From: an uncultured bacterium
GTDB taxonomy: Bacteria > Verrucomicrobiota > Kiritimatiellia > CAIKKV01 > CAITUY01
Direction: 5' to 3'
Assembly (NCBI GenBank): GCA_903934155.1
Contig: CAIZMS010000376.1
Location: 1 to 17,095 of the forward strand
Length of the DNA: 17,095 bases
Below are positions 1 through 7,800 of the stretch, piece after piece. The number at the start of each line of letters is the position of its first letter. The stretch's first letter is position 1. A model generated the notes under the pieces. That model was given only the letters and a program-made list of their open reading frames with translations. It was not told where the DNA came from and made no database searches. Both the position numbers and the translations under genes were made by a program.

Positions 1-564
1 CAGCCCTCCAATGTGATGGTCCTGGATGAACCGACCAATGATCTGGATCTCGATACGCTCGATCTTCTTGAGGAACAGTTGGACGCCTACACGGGAACAG
101 TACTCGTCGTCAGCCATGACCGGGCCTTCCTCAACAACATCGCCACCAGCGTTCTGGTGTTTGAAAAACACCCGGGCGATCAGACGGATCCCTGGCTGAA
201 ACCCGATGAAGGCTGGTATATCAATGATTACGTCGGTGGGTATGACGATTGGAATGCCCGCCGGGTACTGCCACCCGATCCGAACGCTTCAGAAAAAGCA
301 TCGGCCGCCAAGCCTGAGCCGCCAGCCCGCCGGAAACTCTCCTTCAAGGAACGCCGCGAATTGGAGGAATTCCCCAGCCGCATTGAGGCCATGGAGGAAG
401 AGCAGACCCAGTGGCACGCCTGCCTGGCGGATCCGGCGTTCTTCAAGAAACCGAAAACGGAGGTGACCCGGGTCACAGAGCGCTCAGAAGCCCTCGCCAG
501 GGAATTGGAAATCGCCTATAAACGCTGGGAAGCACTGGAAGCCCTCGCCGCCTCACCCGCCTGA
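1..564 (+). CDS. uup: ABC-F family ATPase, Uup-like, C-terminal part (5' truncated by window edge)
   Basis: The open frame runs into the left edge, so only the last 187 residues are present. They begin in the second nucleotide-binding domain: Walker B with VLDE at residues 7-10, the ABC-F hallmark DEPTNDLD, and the switch histidine in VVSHDR (His39). A short sequence ending in VGGYDDW follows, as in Uup, then a proline/alanine-rich linker and a charged helical tail (about residues 110-180) matching the coiled-coil C-terminal domain of Uup. Uup-type proteins are soluble ATPases that act on the ribosome; the Uup tail is known to bind DNA. The GTG/ATG codons at 13-18 lie inside the Walker B strand and are not the real start. 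The gene converges on the minus-strand operon with only 4 bp between stop codons. Identification as ABC-F is firm; Uup rather than another ABC-F subgroup is likely. Confidence 0.85.
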   Translation, partial: QPSNVMVLDEPTNDLDLDTLDLLEEQLDAYTGTVLVVSHDRAFLNNIATSVLVFEKHPGDQTDPWLKPDEGWYINDYVGGYDDWNARRVLPPDPNASEKASAAKPEPPARRKLSFKERRELEEFPSRIEAMEEEQTQWHACLADPAFFKKPKTEVTRVTERSEALARELEIAYKRWEALEALAASPA

Positions 565-568
565 CCCG

Positions 569-1261
569 TTACGGGGTTGCTGACAATTCATGCACGCGGG
601 TCGCGATGACAGAAAGTTCATCCTTAAGCTTGGCTCGCTCGGCATCAATCTCATTCCGTTTCCAATTGGCGAGAGAAGCCGCATAATCGGCATCCAATTC
701 ATTGAATCGTTCCTGAATTGCCCCAACCCGTTGATTTAACCTGACCAGTTCGTCCGTCCGGTCGCGATCTTTTTGATCCGTTTTGATCGCTTCCGCAGTC
801 TGGGCCACTTGAGCCGAGATATCCGTGGTGGGGTATTGCTTCGCAAATTTCGCCCAAAACTCGGCCCGTTCGGAAGCCGGAAGAGCCGCAAAAGATTTGT
901 CCGCCACAGTACGAGCCAGCGCCGCCGCACCCGCCTGGACTAAACGGATCCGCTCCGTTTCCCGTTGCTGCCGGAAATTCTTTTCTTCCAGATCCCGCTT
1001 GGCCGCCCGTTCACGGGCCTCCTCGCTGGACACCAGCATGGCATTCACGACCCGGCCTGTCACAAAATCGACCGTGCCCTGCTCGTAATAATAGGTGGTT
1101 CGGGTTCCGCCGGAGACGATTCCCTTGGGCTTGCCGAGCTTTTGCACGATACTCTCAACCGTGTCCCCATTCGAAACGGAAGGAGGAGCCTCCCCGGCAA
1201 CTACAGGAAGACGCTGCATCAGGATCATGAGTCCAGACAGGAGAAAAAGAAAAGCTTTCAC
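569..1261 (-). CDS. Exported protein with BamE-like N-terminal domain and coiled-coil tail
   Basis: 230 residues when started at the GTG at 1261. That start has a good Shine-Dalgarno (AGAAGGGA, 1266-1273) and gives a clean signal peptide: MKAFLFLLSG, a hydrophobic core to about residue 18, and a likely cut near VVA-GEA. A longer in-frame GTG at 1294 overlaps the upstream stop by 4 bp, but it puts a charged stretch in front of the signal and looks less likely. Residues about 32-75 (NGDTVESIVQKLGKPKG, then a YYYEQGTVDF strand) resemble the BamE/SmpA-type fold found in small periplasmic proteins. Residues about 78-115 and 165-225 are highly charged and probably helical or coiled-coil. No lipobox cysteine is seen, so it is probably periplasmic rather than a lipoprotein. 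It is the last gene of the minus-strand run. Precise function unknown. Confidence 0.7.
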   Translation of the reverse strand: MKAFLFLLSGLMILMQRLPVVAGEAPPSVSNGDTVESIVQKLGKPKGIVSGGTRTTYYYEQGTVDFVTGRVVNAMLVSSEEARERAAKRDLEEKNFRQQRETERIRLVQAGAAALARTVADKSFAALPASERAEFWAKFAKQYPTTDISAQVAQTAEAIKTDQKDRDRTDELVRLNQRVGAIQERFNELDADYAASLANWKRNEIDAERAKLKDELSVIATRVHELSATP

Positions 1262-1265
1262 AGAA

Positions 1266-1273
1266 TCCCTTCT
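1266..1273 (-). promoter_or_regulatory. Ribosome binding site that decides the start at 1261
   Basis: On the minus strand this reads AGAAGGGA and lies 4 nt upstream of the GTG at 1261-1259. It favours that start over the GTG at 1294, and the resulting N-terminus is a textbook signal peptide. Confidence 0.5.
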
Positions 1274-1290
1274 GGTGGCAGGGCCGTCTG

Positions 1291-1743
1291 TCACCCGCCC
1301 AACTGCGCCATCACAATCTGGTTAACCAGTTTTCCGTCGGACTTGCCCTTCACCTGCGGCATCAAGGCCTGCATCACTTTACCCAGGTCTTTTTTCCCCG
1401 CAGCACCGGTCTCGGCGATGACTTTCCGAACGAGCGCTTCAATCTCCGCCGCGCCGAGTTGCTGAGGCTGGTAAGCCCGGAACAGTTCGATTTCCCGTTG
1501 CTCCTTGTCCGCCAGATCATTTCGCCCGGCCGCCTTGAATTGATCCACGGAATCCTGCCGCTGCTTGATCGCCTTGGCCACGATGGTCGCAACCGCCTCG
1601 TCGGTCGGATCTTTCCCGGCATTCACCGTGGCATCCTTAATCTGGGCATTCAACATCCGGAGCGCGGTCAGCTTATCCGGGTCCTGAGCTTTCATCGCAG
1701 TTTTGATATCCGCCAGCAACGCATCCAACATCGGTGATCCCAT
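1291..1743 (-). CDS. yqeY: GatB/YqeY domain-containing protein
   Basis: 150 residues, the usual length for stand-alone YqeY proteins. The sequence is typical throughout: N-terminal helices with the TALRMLNAQIKDA motif (about residues 25-38), a central KQRQDS segment, a KEQREIELFRAYQPQQL region (about residues 80-95), and a C-terminal KDLGKVMQALMP / GKLVNQIV pair. The family is homologous to the tail domain of the GatB subunit of Glu-tRNA(Gln) amidotransferase and is thought to contact tRNA; its cellular role is poorly defined. The start at 1743 is supported by AAAGGAG about 9 nt upstream. The 69-bp gap to the ABC ATPase gene holds no obvious terminator, so read-through from the operon is possible. 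The following gene starts just inside or just after its stop. Confidence 0.88.
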   Translation of the reverse strand: MGSPMLDALLADIKTAMKAQDPDKLTALRMLNAQIKDATVNAGKDPTDEAVATIVAKAIKQRQDSVDQFKAAGRNDLADKEQREIELFRAYQPQQLGAAEIEALVRKVIAETGAAGKKDLGKVMQALMPQVKGKSDGKLVNQIVMAQLGG

Positions 1744-1812
1744 GGTTCAATTCTCCTTTTTTGATTCGCGAACGCCCTAATAGCCACACCCGGAAAAACC
1801 CCTATCGACAGT

Positions 1813-2625
1813 TTAGCCATATTGACTGGTCAGGATATCCGCAACGGTGGGATCAAGCTGTTCCCGGCGACGAACCTGATCAAAGGCGGCAAGAAGATCG
1901 GGCACGCGAACACGGGCCTTCTCCTGCCCCCCATACTGGCGCACGATCTGCCCCTTGTGCATCATGATGATATGTTCCGGAAGTTGTACCGCCTGCTGCA
2001 TCGAGTGAGTCACCATCAGCGCGGTGAGTTTATCGCGCCGCACGATTTCCAGGGTGAGTTCCGCCACCTGGGCGGCGCTCTTGGGGTCGAGAGCGGCGGT
2101 ATGTTCGTCCAGCAGAAGCAAACGAGGCCGCAACCATGTGGCCATGAGCAGGGTGAGCGCCTGGCGCTGCCCGCCGGAAAGCGTACCGATGGGATTATCA
2201 AGGCGATCTTCCAGCCCCAGGTTGAGCGTCCGAACACGGGCGGCAATCTCCTCCCGGGCCGATCGCCGCAAAGCCAACCCCAGGCCTCGCCTTCGGCCGC
2301 GCCGCATGGCCAGCGCAATGTTTTCGGCAATCGTCATCTCCGCGGCCGTTCCGGCGAAAGGATTCTGAAAAACCCGGCCCACCAGATTGGCACGCCGGTA
2401 TTCCGGCCAGCCTGTAATCTCCTGCCCGTCAATACTGATTTGTCCCTGATCGGGCTCAAAGGTACCCGCCACCGCATTCAGCAGGGTGCTCTTGCCGGAT
2501 CCGTTGGTTCCGATAATCGCGGCAAAACACCCCTCCGGAATATCCAAATCGACTCCGCGAAGGGCCTTCACCTCGTTAGGGGTCTTCGGAAAGAAGGTCT
2601 TCGTCAGTTTCCGGATGTTAAGCAT
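1813..2625 (-). CDS. ABC transporter ATP-binding protein (TrpZ/COG1101-like)
   Basis: 270-residue cytoplasmic ATPase that would power the importer encoded next to it. Visible motifs: Walker A GTNGSGKST (39-47), Q-loop Gln87 in FQNPF, signature LSGGQRQ (149-155), Walker B LLLLDE (169-174) followed by HTAALDP, and switch His207 in VTHS. The DEHTAALD variant, with His where most ABC proteins have Pro, is characteristic of the COG1101 ATPases that pair with ABC_sub_bind binding proteins and COG4120 permeases. Its ATG at 2625 lies inside the end of the permease gene (8-bp overlap, ATGCTTAA), with AAAGGAAG as ribosome binding site, indicating translational coupling. The substrate cannot be read from the ATPase; characterised relatives import aromatic amino acids, but the family is broad. 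Confidence 0.92.
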   Translation of the reverse strand: MLNIRKLTKTFFPKTPNEVKALRGVDLDIPEGCFAAIIGTNGSGKSTLLNAVAGTFEPDQGQISIDGQEITGWPEYRRANLVGRVFQNPFAGTAAEMTIAENIALAMRRGRRRGLGLALRRSAREEIAARVRTLNLGLEDRLDNPIGTLSGGQRQALTLLMATWLRPRLLLLDEHTAALDPKSAAQVAELTLEIVRRDKLTALMVTHSMQQAVQLPEHIIMMHKGQIVRQYGGQEKARVRVPDLLAAFDQVRRREQLDPTVADILTSQYG

Positions 2626-3559
2626 GACGGCTTCCTTTTCTCAGTTTTCCAGCGACTGCTTTGATCCCACTGGGAAGCACCAGCGCGGCAAAAACGAAAA
2701 CGGCTGTAACCAGTTTCAGGTCATTGGGATTAAGGCCCCACCGCAGGGCGATGGCCACCAGCAGGCGGAAAAGGATCGTACCCATGATGGCGCCGCACAG
2801 AGCCAGCCCCGGAGTCAGCCGGGCGACCAGCACTTCGCCGATAATAATGCTGGCCAGTCCCCAGACAATCATACCGATCCCCATCTGCACATCCGCAAAG
2901 CCCTGATATTGAGCCAACAAGGCGCCAGCCATTCCGACAAGGGCATTGCTACAAACCAGGCCGAAAACGAGCATGGCCTGGTTGTTAATACCCTGGGCGC
3001 GAACCATCTGGGCATTTTCTCCGGTGGCGCGCATGGCGGTTCCAATGTGGGTGAGCAGGAACCGGTAAATCAACACCGCAACAGCGGTCGTGATCAGCAA
3101 AACAGTCAACAACATGGCGGCATCGGTCACGGGCACAGGCCAGCCCAGAAACAGAATCGTGTCGACTCCCCCGGTAACACGGGTGAGCAGGCGGGCAACG
3201 GGCGTCGCCAGGCTGTCGACATTAAGCAGGGGCACATTGCTCCGTCCCATCACGCGCAGGTTGATGGAGTAAAGCGCCGTCATCACCAGAATTCCCGAAA
3301 GGAGCTCCTGAATCCGGAACCGGGTATGGAGCAATCCGGTGGCCAAACCCGCCGCGCCTCCCGCCAGGGCGGCCGCCAGCGTGGCAGACCAGGGAGACCA
3401 GCCGCTGATCAACAGAACGGCGGCGACCGATGCCCCGAGGGTAATCGAACCATCCACGGTAATATCGCAAAAACGCAGGATGCGGAAACTGATCCAGACG
3501 CCCATCGACAGCAGCGCGAGAATCAGTCCTATGGTAAACGCTCCAACAACCAGGGTCAT
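2618..3559 (-). CDS. ABC transporter permease, BPD_transp_2 family (TrpY/COG4120-like)
   Basis: 313-residue integral membrane protein with about eight to ten hydrophobic segments, beginning MTLVVGAFTIGLILAL. The early ISFRILRFCDITVDGS motif (residues 24-39) is typical of COG4120 permeases, which are related to branched-chain amino acid and simple sugar permeases. A cytoplasmic coupling loop resembling an EAA motif is seen at GTAMRATGENAQMVRAQGI. The start is set at 3559 because this ATG overlaps the upstream stop as ATGA (3556-3559) and has GGAG 8 nt upstream; a longer in-frame start at 3595 would overlap the previous gene by 40 bp without a better site. It would form a homodimeric channel with the ATPase at 1813-2625 and receive substrate from the four-domain binding protein at 4818-8579. 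Confidence 0.92.
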   Translation of the reverse strand: MTLVVGAFTIGLILALLSMGVWISFRILRFCDITVDGSITLGASVAAVLLISGWSPWSATLAAALAGGAAGLATGLLHTRFRIQELLSGILVMTALYSINLRVMGRSNVPLLNVDSLATPVARLLTRVTGGVDTILFLGWPVPVTDAAMLLTVLLITTAVAVLIYRFLLTHIGTAMRATGENAQMVRAQGINNQAMLVFGLVCSNALVGMAGALLAQYQGFADVQMGIGMIVWGLASIIIGEVLVARLTPGLALCGAIMGTILFRLLVAIALRWGLNPNDLKLVTAVFVFAALVLPSGIKAVAGKLRKGSRHA

Positions 3560-4821
3560 GAGAGTGGCTCCGTTGAAAATTGAAGGGGAGCACACCAGCA
3601 GGCACCCCGCATGAACGCGCTCTGCCCGAGGCCAATGACGGGCCGGCTGTCCTCGATCAGGTGAAGCATGCCGCAGGGATCATTCTCATCAAAGACCGCA
3701 CGCATGGAGGGCTCGAGCTCAAGCATCCCCTGCGGCAACGACCGGAATGGCAGAACGACCGCATGCGCATGGGCACGAATCTCCGGCCGGGACGGCAATG
3801 TCATGAGCGAGGGAATCGTCGCATGCGCGGGATCACGGCTTGCAAACGCCACAACCAGCGCCTGGGTCTGGCGGTAAACACGCTCCCCACAAAACGCCAT
3901 CCAGTTGCGTACCTCCGGGAAATCCCCCGGCCGGTCGGTCGCCTGAATCAAGCCCGGCGACCGCGACAGTGACGCTCCCACCAGCCCTTCCACCTCGGCC
4001 AGAATAATCATGGCGGCCGCATCGGCTTGGGTCGCCTGAAAGACCTGCAGAAACAAATCTGAAAGATTCAGGAATGCACCCTTTTCTTCCGGACGGAACC
4101 GCAGCAGATGCGAGAAGTGGCCCTCTCCCCTGAGCGCTTGAATGACATGCAGGCGGGGCACAAAACGCTCCTCCTGCTCAAGATAGTCGGGAATGTCCGA
4201 CCCGTCGCCCGGCAACCAGGCAAGACACCCGGCGGCGGCTACAAATTCTCCAAACCGGGGACGGACATCATCCAGGTCACGCCCGGCCGCACCAATGCCC
4301 AGGCCGAAAACCTGCTTGGGGAAACCGAGCTCGACCACATCCCCGGCCTCCACCGGTTTCCAGGGTTTCCATCCGCCCCCAACATGGGCGACAATGCGCC
4401 CTTTCGGCGCGAGAGTATGACTTTCAAAACGGATCCCCGGCACGTCCTGCGTCGCAACCACAGCGGCAGGCGCCTGCGCAATATCAACAGCTGGAACGCT
4501 ACTTGCGTCCGCCGACACGGCGGCCGCGCAAATGAGTTGCTCCAGACCCGAGAGTCGCAAGGTATCCGCCACAAGGGCAGACGCCCGAATAATCCCGAAC
4601 GAGCCTTTCACCGCCGCCAGCTCACGATGAATCCGGAGCAGAGAACGAATGCCGGCCGAACTGAGATAGATCAGCTCTGCGGCATCGATACGCACATGGT
4701 GATGCCCCTCCCGAATAGCTTCCTGAACCGCACCATGGAAGTGCTCGGCCCACGCGGCGTCCAAACGTCCGGAGACACTGATAACCGCATGATTCCCCTG
4801 GATCTGTGTTTCACACTTCAT
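3556..4821 (-). CDS. STAS-domain protein with unrecognised 300-residue C-terminal region
   Basis: 421 residues from the ATG at 4821, which forms an ATGA overlap with the stop of the binding-protein gene. A longer frame to 4860 only adds 13 residues inside that gene. Residues 1-100 are a STAS domain (anti-sigma-factor-antagonist type): a VSVSGRLDAAWAE strand-helix, then YLSSAGIR at 52-59, with Ser55 at the position phosphorylated in SpoIIAA-type proteins, and the final helix SGLEQLI (91-97). An alanine/valine-rich linker (about 101-125) leads to a region I do not recognise (about 126-421). It contains GDVVELGFPKQVFGLGIGA, an aromatic RFGEFVAAAG segment, and cysteines near the C-terminus. There is no signal peptide or membrane segment, so it is probably cytoplasmic. 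Its place between binding protein and permease suggests it regulates or couples to this transporter (inference). The C-terminal half might be a degenerate enzyme or ligand-binding domain; I could not assign it. Confidence 0.8.
   Translation of the reverse strand: MKCETQIQGNHAVISVSGRLDAAWAEHFHGAVQEAIREGHHHVRIDAAELIYLSSAGIRSLLRIHRELAAVKGSFGIIRASALVADTLRLSGLEQLICAAAVSADASSVPAVDIAQAPAAVVATQDVPGIRFESHTLAPKGRIVAHVGGGWKPWKPVEAGDVVELGFPKQVFGLGIGAAGRDLDDVRPRFGEFVAAAGCLAWLPGDGSDIPDYLEQEERFVPRLHVIQALRGEGHFSHLLRFRPEEKGAFLNLSDLFLQVFQATQADAAAMIILAEVEGLVGASLSRSPGLIQATDRPGDFPEVRNWMAFCGERVYRQTQALVVAFASRDPAHATIPSLMTLPSRPEIRAHAHAVVLPFRSLPQGMLELEPSMRAVFDENDPCGMLHLIEDSRPVIGLGQSAFMRGACWCAPLQFSTEPLS
3568..3571 (-). 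promoter_or_regulatory. Ribosome binding site deciding the permease start
   Basis: Minus-strand GGAG, 8 nt upstream of the ATG at 3559-3557 and inside the end of the preceding STAS gene. It supports the shorter permease start and an ATGA-coupled junction. Confidence 0.45.
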
Positions 4822-7800
4822 GGCTTTCCACCGGTTGTAATCTGAGCCTTCTTGAGCCACTCCGGAGACATGACCATTCCGTAATTCCTGATCAAATCCG
4901 GATTGATCATCAGGATTTCGGTGCGGGTATTGGCGAAAGGAATCTCCCTCGGCGAGGCGCCGCGCAACACCCGGACCGCCACCGCCGCCGTCTCAATTCC
5001 GGCATCATAGAAATCCCGGGCAAGCGCCACGGTCGCGCCATCACGCATCGCGGTGCTATCGAAACAAAAAAACGGCCGATTGGCATCGTGGGCCCGCTTG
5101 ATGATCTGGGCAAATGCGGGTCGCGTGGTATTGTCTGAAAGCTGCCCGACGATCTGAATGTCGCGGCGCAGCAGTTCGGTCACCGCTTCCGTGACCTCCG
5201 CACTAGTGGTGACGGGAACGGACACCAGTTTCAGCCCTTCCTTCTCCAGAGCTTCCGCAAACCATTCGCGGTACAACTCACTGTTGATCTCGGCAGGAGA
5301 GAAAAGCGTCCCCACCGCCTTGACCCCGGGAACGGACTCCCGGATCAACCGGGCCATGCCCGCGAAGGACGAGCGGGTGGTAATTCCCGTCACGTTCGGC
5401 AAATGGTTGGTCTCGGATGTGCCGGCGCCGGCCCGAATGCCATCGCCAACGCAACCGAACACCACTGACAAATGATCCGCCTGCCGCAGTACCGCCTGAA
5501 GGGCTGGCGTGGAAATAGGCATGATCAGGTCAGGCTTCTCGGAACGGATCGCCACCATGATGCTGGTCAATGTGGTCATGTCTCCCTGCGCATTCAGGCA
5601 CCGCACCGTGAAGTCGATCCCCTCCTTCAAGCCTTCCTTCTTAAAACCGTCCATGATGCCGCGCCGGGTATCCTCGGAAAACTGAGCGTCGTTGTAGAGG
5701 ACAATCCGGATCTCCCAGGGACGGGTGCGTCCGCCGGACCATGCGACAGGTTTGCCGGAAGCGGAAATCCCGGGCTCAATAACCTCCTGCACACGAGTCG
5801 CCTCGACGGGAAGTTCGCGGGGCGAAACGCCGGCCAGCACCTTGGCCGCCAGATGCCCGGATTGCGCACCCCACGCCTCATAATTATCCCCAATCGCGCC
5901 GAAAGCGCCCTGCCGGACAAGTTCAGGTGAGGTCACATAAATAGGTATACCGGCGTTCTTGGCGGCATTGTAGATGGCCGGGAATCCGGTGATGACCAGG
6001 TTGTCGGCCAGGAGCATAATGGCTCCAGCCCGGCGCTGGATGACAGCTTGAGTGGCCGCCGACAGCTCTGAAACGGTGGAGGCCGTAGACTCGCACAAGG
6101 CCACACCGCTTTCCTTGCAAGCCTTGCGCAATTTCTCCACCGAGATCAGTGAATTGGGTTGGGCCGGATCATAGACAATGCCAACGGCCGCAAGAGCCGG
6201 GTCATGCTTCCGAGCCATCTCCAACAGGCGCTTCACGGGAGGATCGTCGTGTACGCCCGTGATCTGGGCCGGCCGACTCTCCGGGGTGAACAGCCCCAGG
6301 ACGGCAGGATCACTCGCAACGGTGAAGACAACCGGAATATCCGTAATACGCCGCGCAGCCGCCATCAAAGCTGGAGTCGTGACGGTCATGATCAAATCAG
6401 GAGCCCCGGTCCGGGCGGCATCCAGAAGGGCGGGGAGTTGTGCCATTTCACCCTGGGCATTGTAATAACTTACCGTGAAGTCTTCCTTCTCCTTGAATCC
6501 GGCCTCGCGTAAGCCGCGCAACACACCGCGCTCCGCCGATTCCAGAAGCGAATTTTGCACCAGATTGACCATGGCGATGCGAAACGGACGACCCAAGCGG
6601 GCGGAGACATGGTGATAAACGCTGGCTTCCTTCAACAAGGCGGACGGCAGGGCCACCCCGAGATGGGCCGCCACAGCCAGATCGACGGCGGTTTCCATTT
6701 CCGTGCTCGGCTGGAACGGAATGGTAGCCGGGTCCTCGCCCAGAAGAACACGCGCAGCGATCTGGCCGGTATGACGCCCCTCGCCCTTCGCACTCGCACC
6801 GCAACTGTAAAGCGCTCCGGATCCCATTTCGCTGTTATCATCGGCCAGCAGCGGAATGCGCTCCTTCCGACAGGCTTGATCCAACGCGGAAAAGGCGCTG
6901 ACAACCGTGTTGTCGGCCATTCCAAAGACCGCATCAACGCCGGAAACCAGTATCGACTGGATGGCCTGGGAGATTTCGCTGGAGTTGCTGATCGTTCGCT
7001 CGACCAGACGCATCCCCTGTCCGGCCAGGTAAGCGCGGGCACTCTCCTTCTCGCGCATGGAATTCGCATCCGACGGGTTGTAGACAACTCCAACGGTCTT
7101 ACATGCCGGATAGAGTTCCTTGAGCCACCGGAACAGGCCCGGGCTGGGCGCCGTCCAGACCGCGCCCGTCACATTCGTCAAGTGATCGGAGAAACTCTTT
7201 CCGGCCCCAGCTTCAATCGGCGAGGAGACCGCGCCGAACACAACCCGCGCATTCCTGGCGACGACCAGAGACGCGCCCAGGCAGGGAGTGGAAAGCGGAA
7301 TGATCAGATCAAGGTCCTGACTGGCAAGCTGGCGGGCCACCTGCGGCAGCATGGACATATCGTTATTCGGGTGAACGCGCTGCACCACCAGATTCCGCCC
7401 CTCGACAATACCGGCATCCCGCAATGTCGCCAAAATCCCGTCAATGGTCGTTTCAAAGATGGGATGGGGCCCGAAATAGAGTATGCCGACTTTGTAGATT
7501 CGCGCCTGCTGCGCCGGACGCAGGGGGGCTGTAACCGGCGGTTTAACGGCAACCAGAGATCGGGCCTGAGCGCGAATCTCGGCAGGAATGGACCACCCGG
7601 TAAATTCGGCCAGATGCGCGTCATTGACCGCCAACACCTCCGGAACAAGGTTTTCGACACCGAACGACCGGGGCGATACGCCCCGGAGAATCTTGCCGCC
7701 CATTTCGCCCACCGCCAGCCCCACGGTACGATAGGAGGCCCCTAATCCAAAAAGAACTCCCTTGGCCGCATCGCTCGGATCGTTACTGAACACCGGAATT

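Noticed and set aside
558..580. Possible bidirectional terminator between the ABC-F gene and the exported protein
   Set aside because: Only a 4-bp CCCG/CGGG stem with no T-run on either side; too weak to call.
1822..2664. 280-residue plus-strand open frame opposite the ABC ATPase
   Set aside because: The opposite strand encodes all ABC ATPase motifs; this frame has none of its own.
2486..3583. 365-residue plus-strand open frame opposite the permease
   Set aside because: Extremely Gln/His/Asn/Gly-rich translation mirroring hydrophobic codons of the membrane protein; no ribosome binding site or family resemblance.
3560..3595. Longer N-terminus for the permease starting at 3595
   Set aside because: It would overlap the STAS gene by 40 bp and add a non-hydrophobic extension; the ATG at 3559 has GGAG and an ATGA junction.
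4822..4860. Longer N-terminus for the STAS protein starting at 4860
   Set aside because: The added 13 residues lie inside the binding-protein gene; the ATG at 4821 forms an ATGA overlap and starts directly at the STAS fold.
6555..7745. 396-residue open frame on the plus strand, antisense to the four-domain binding protein
   Set aside because: It lies wholly opposite a gene with four recognisable domains, has a low-complexity Arg/Gly/His/Gln-rich composition and no recognisable motif; it is a by-product of GC-rich codon use.
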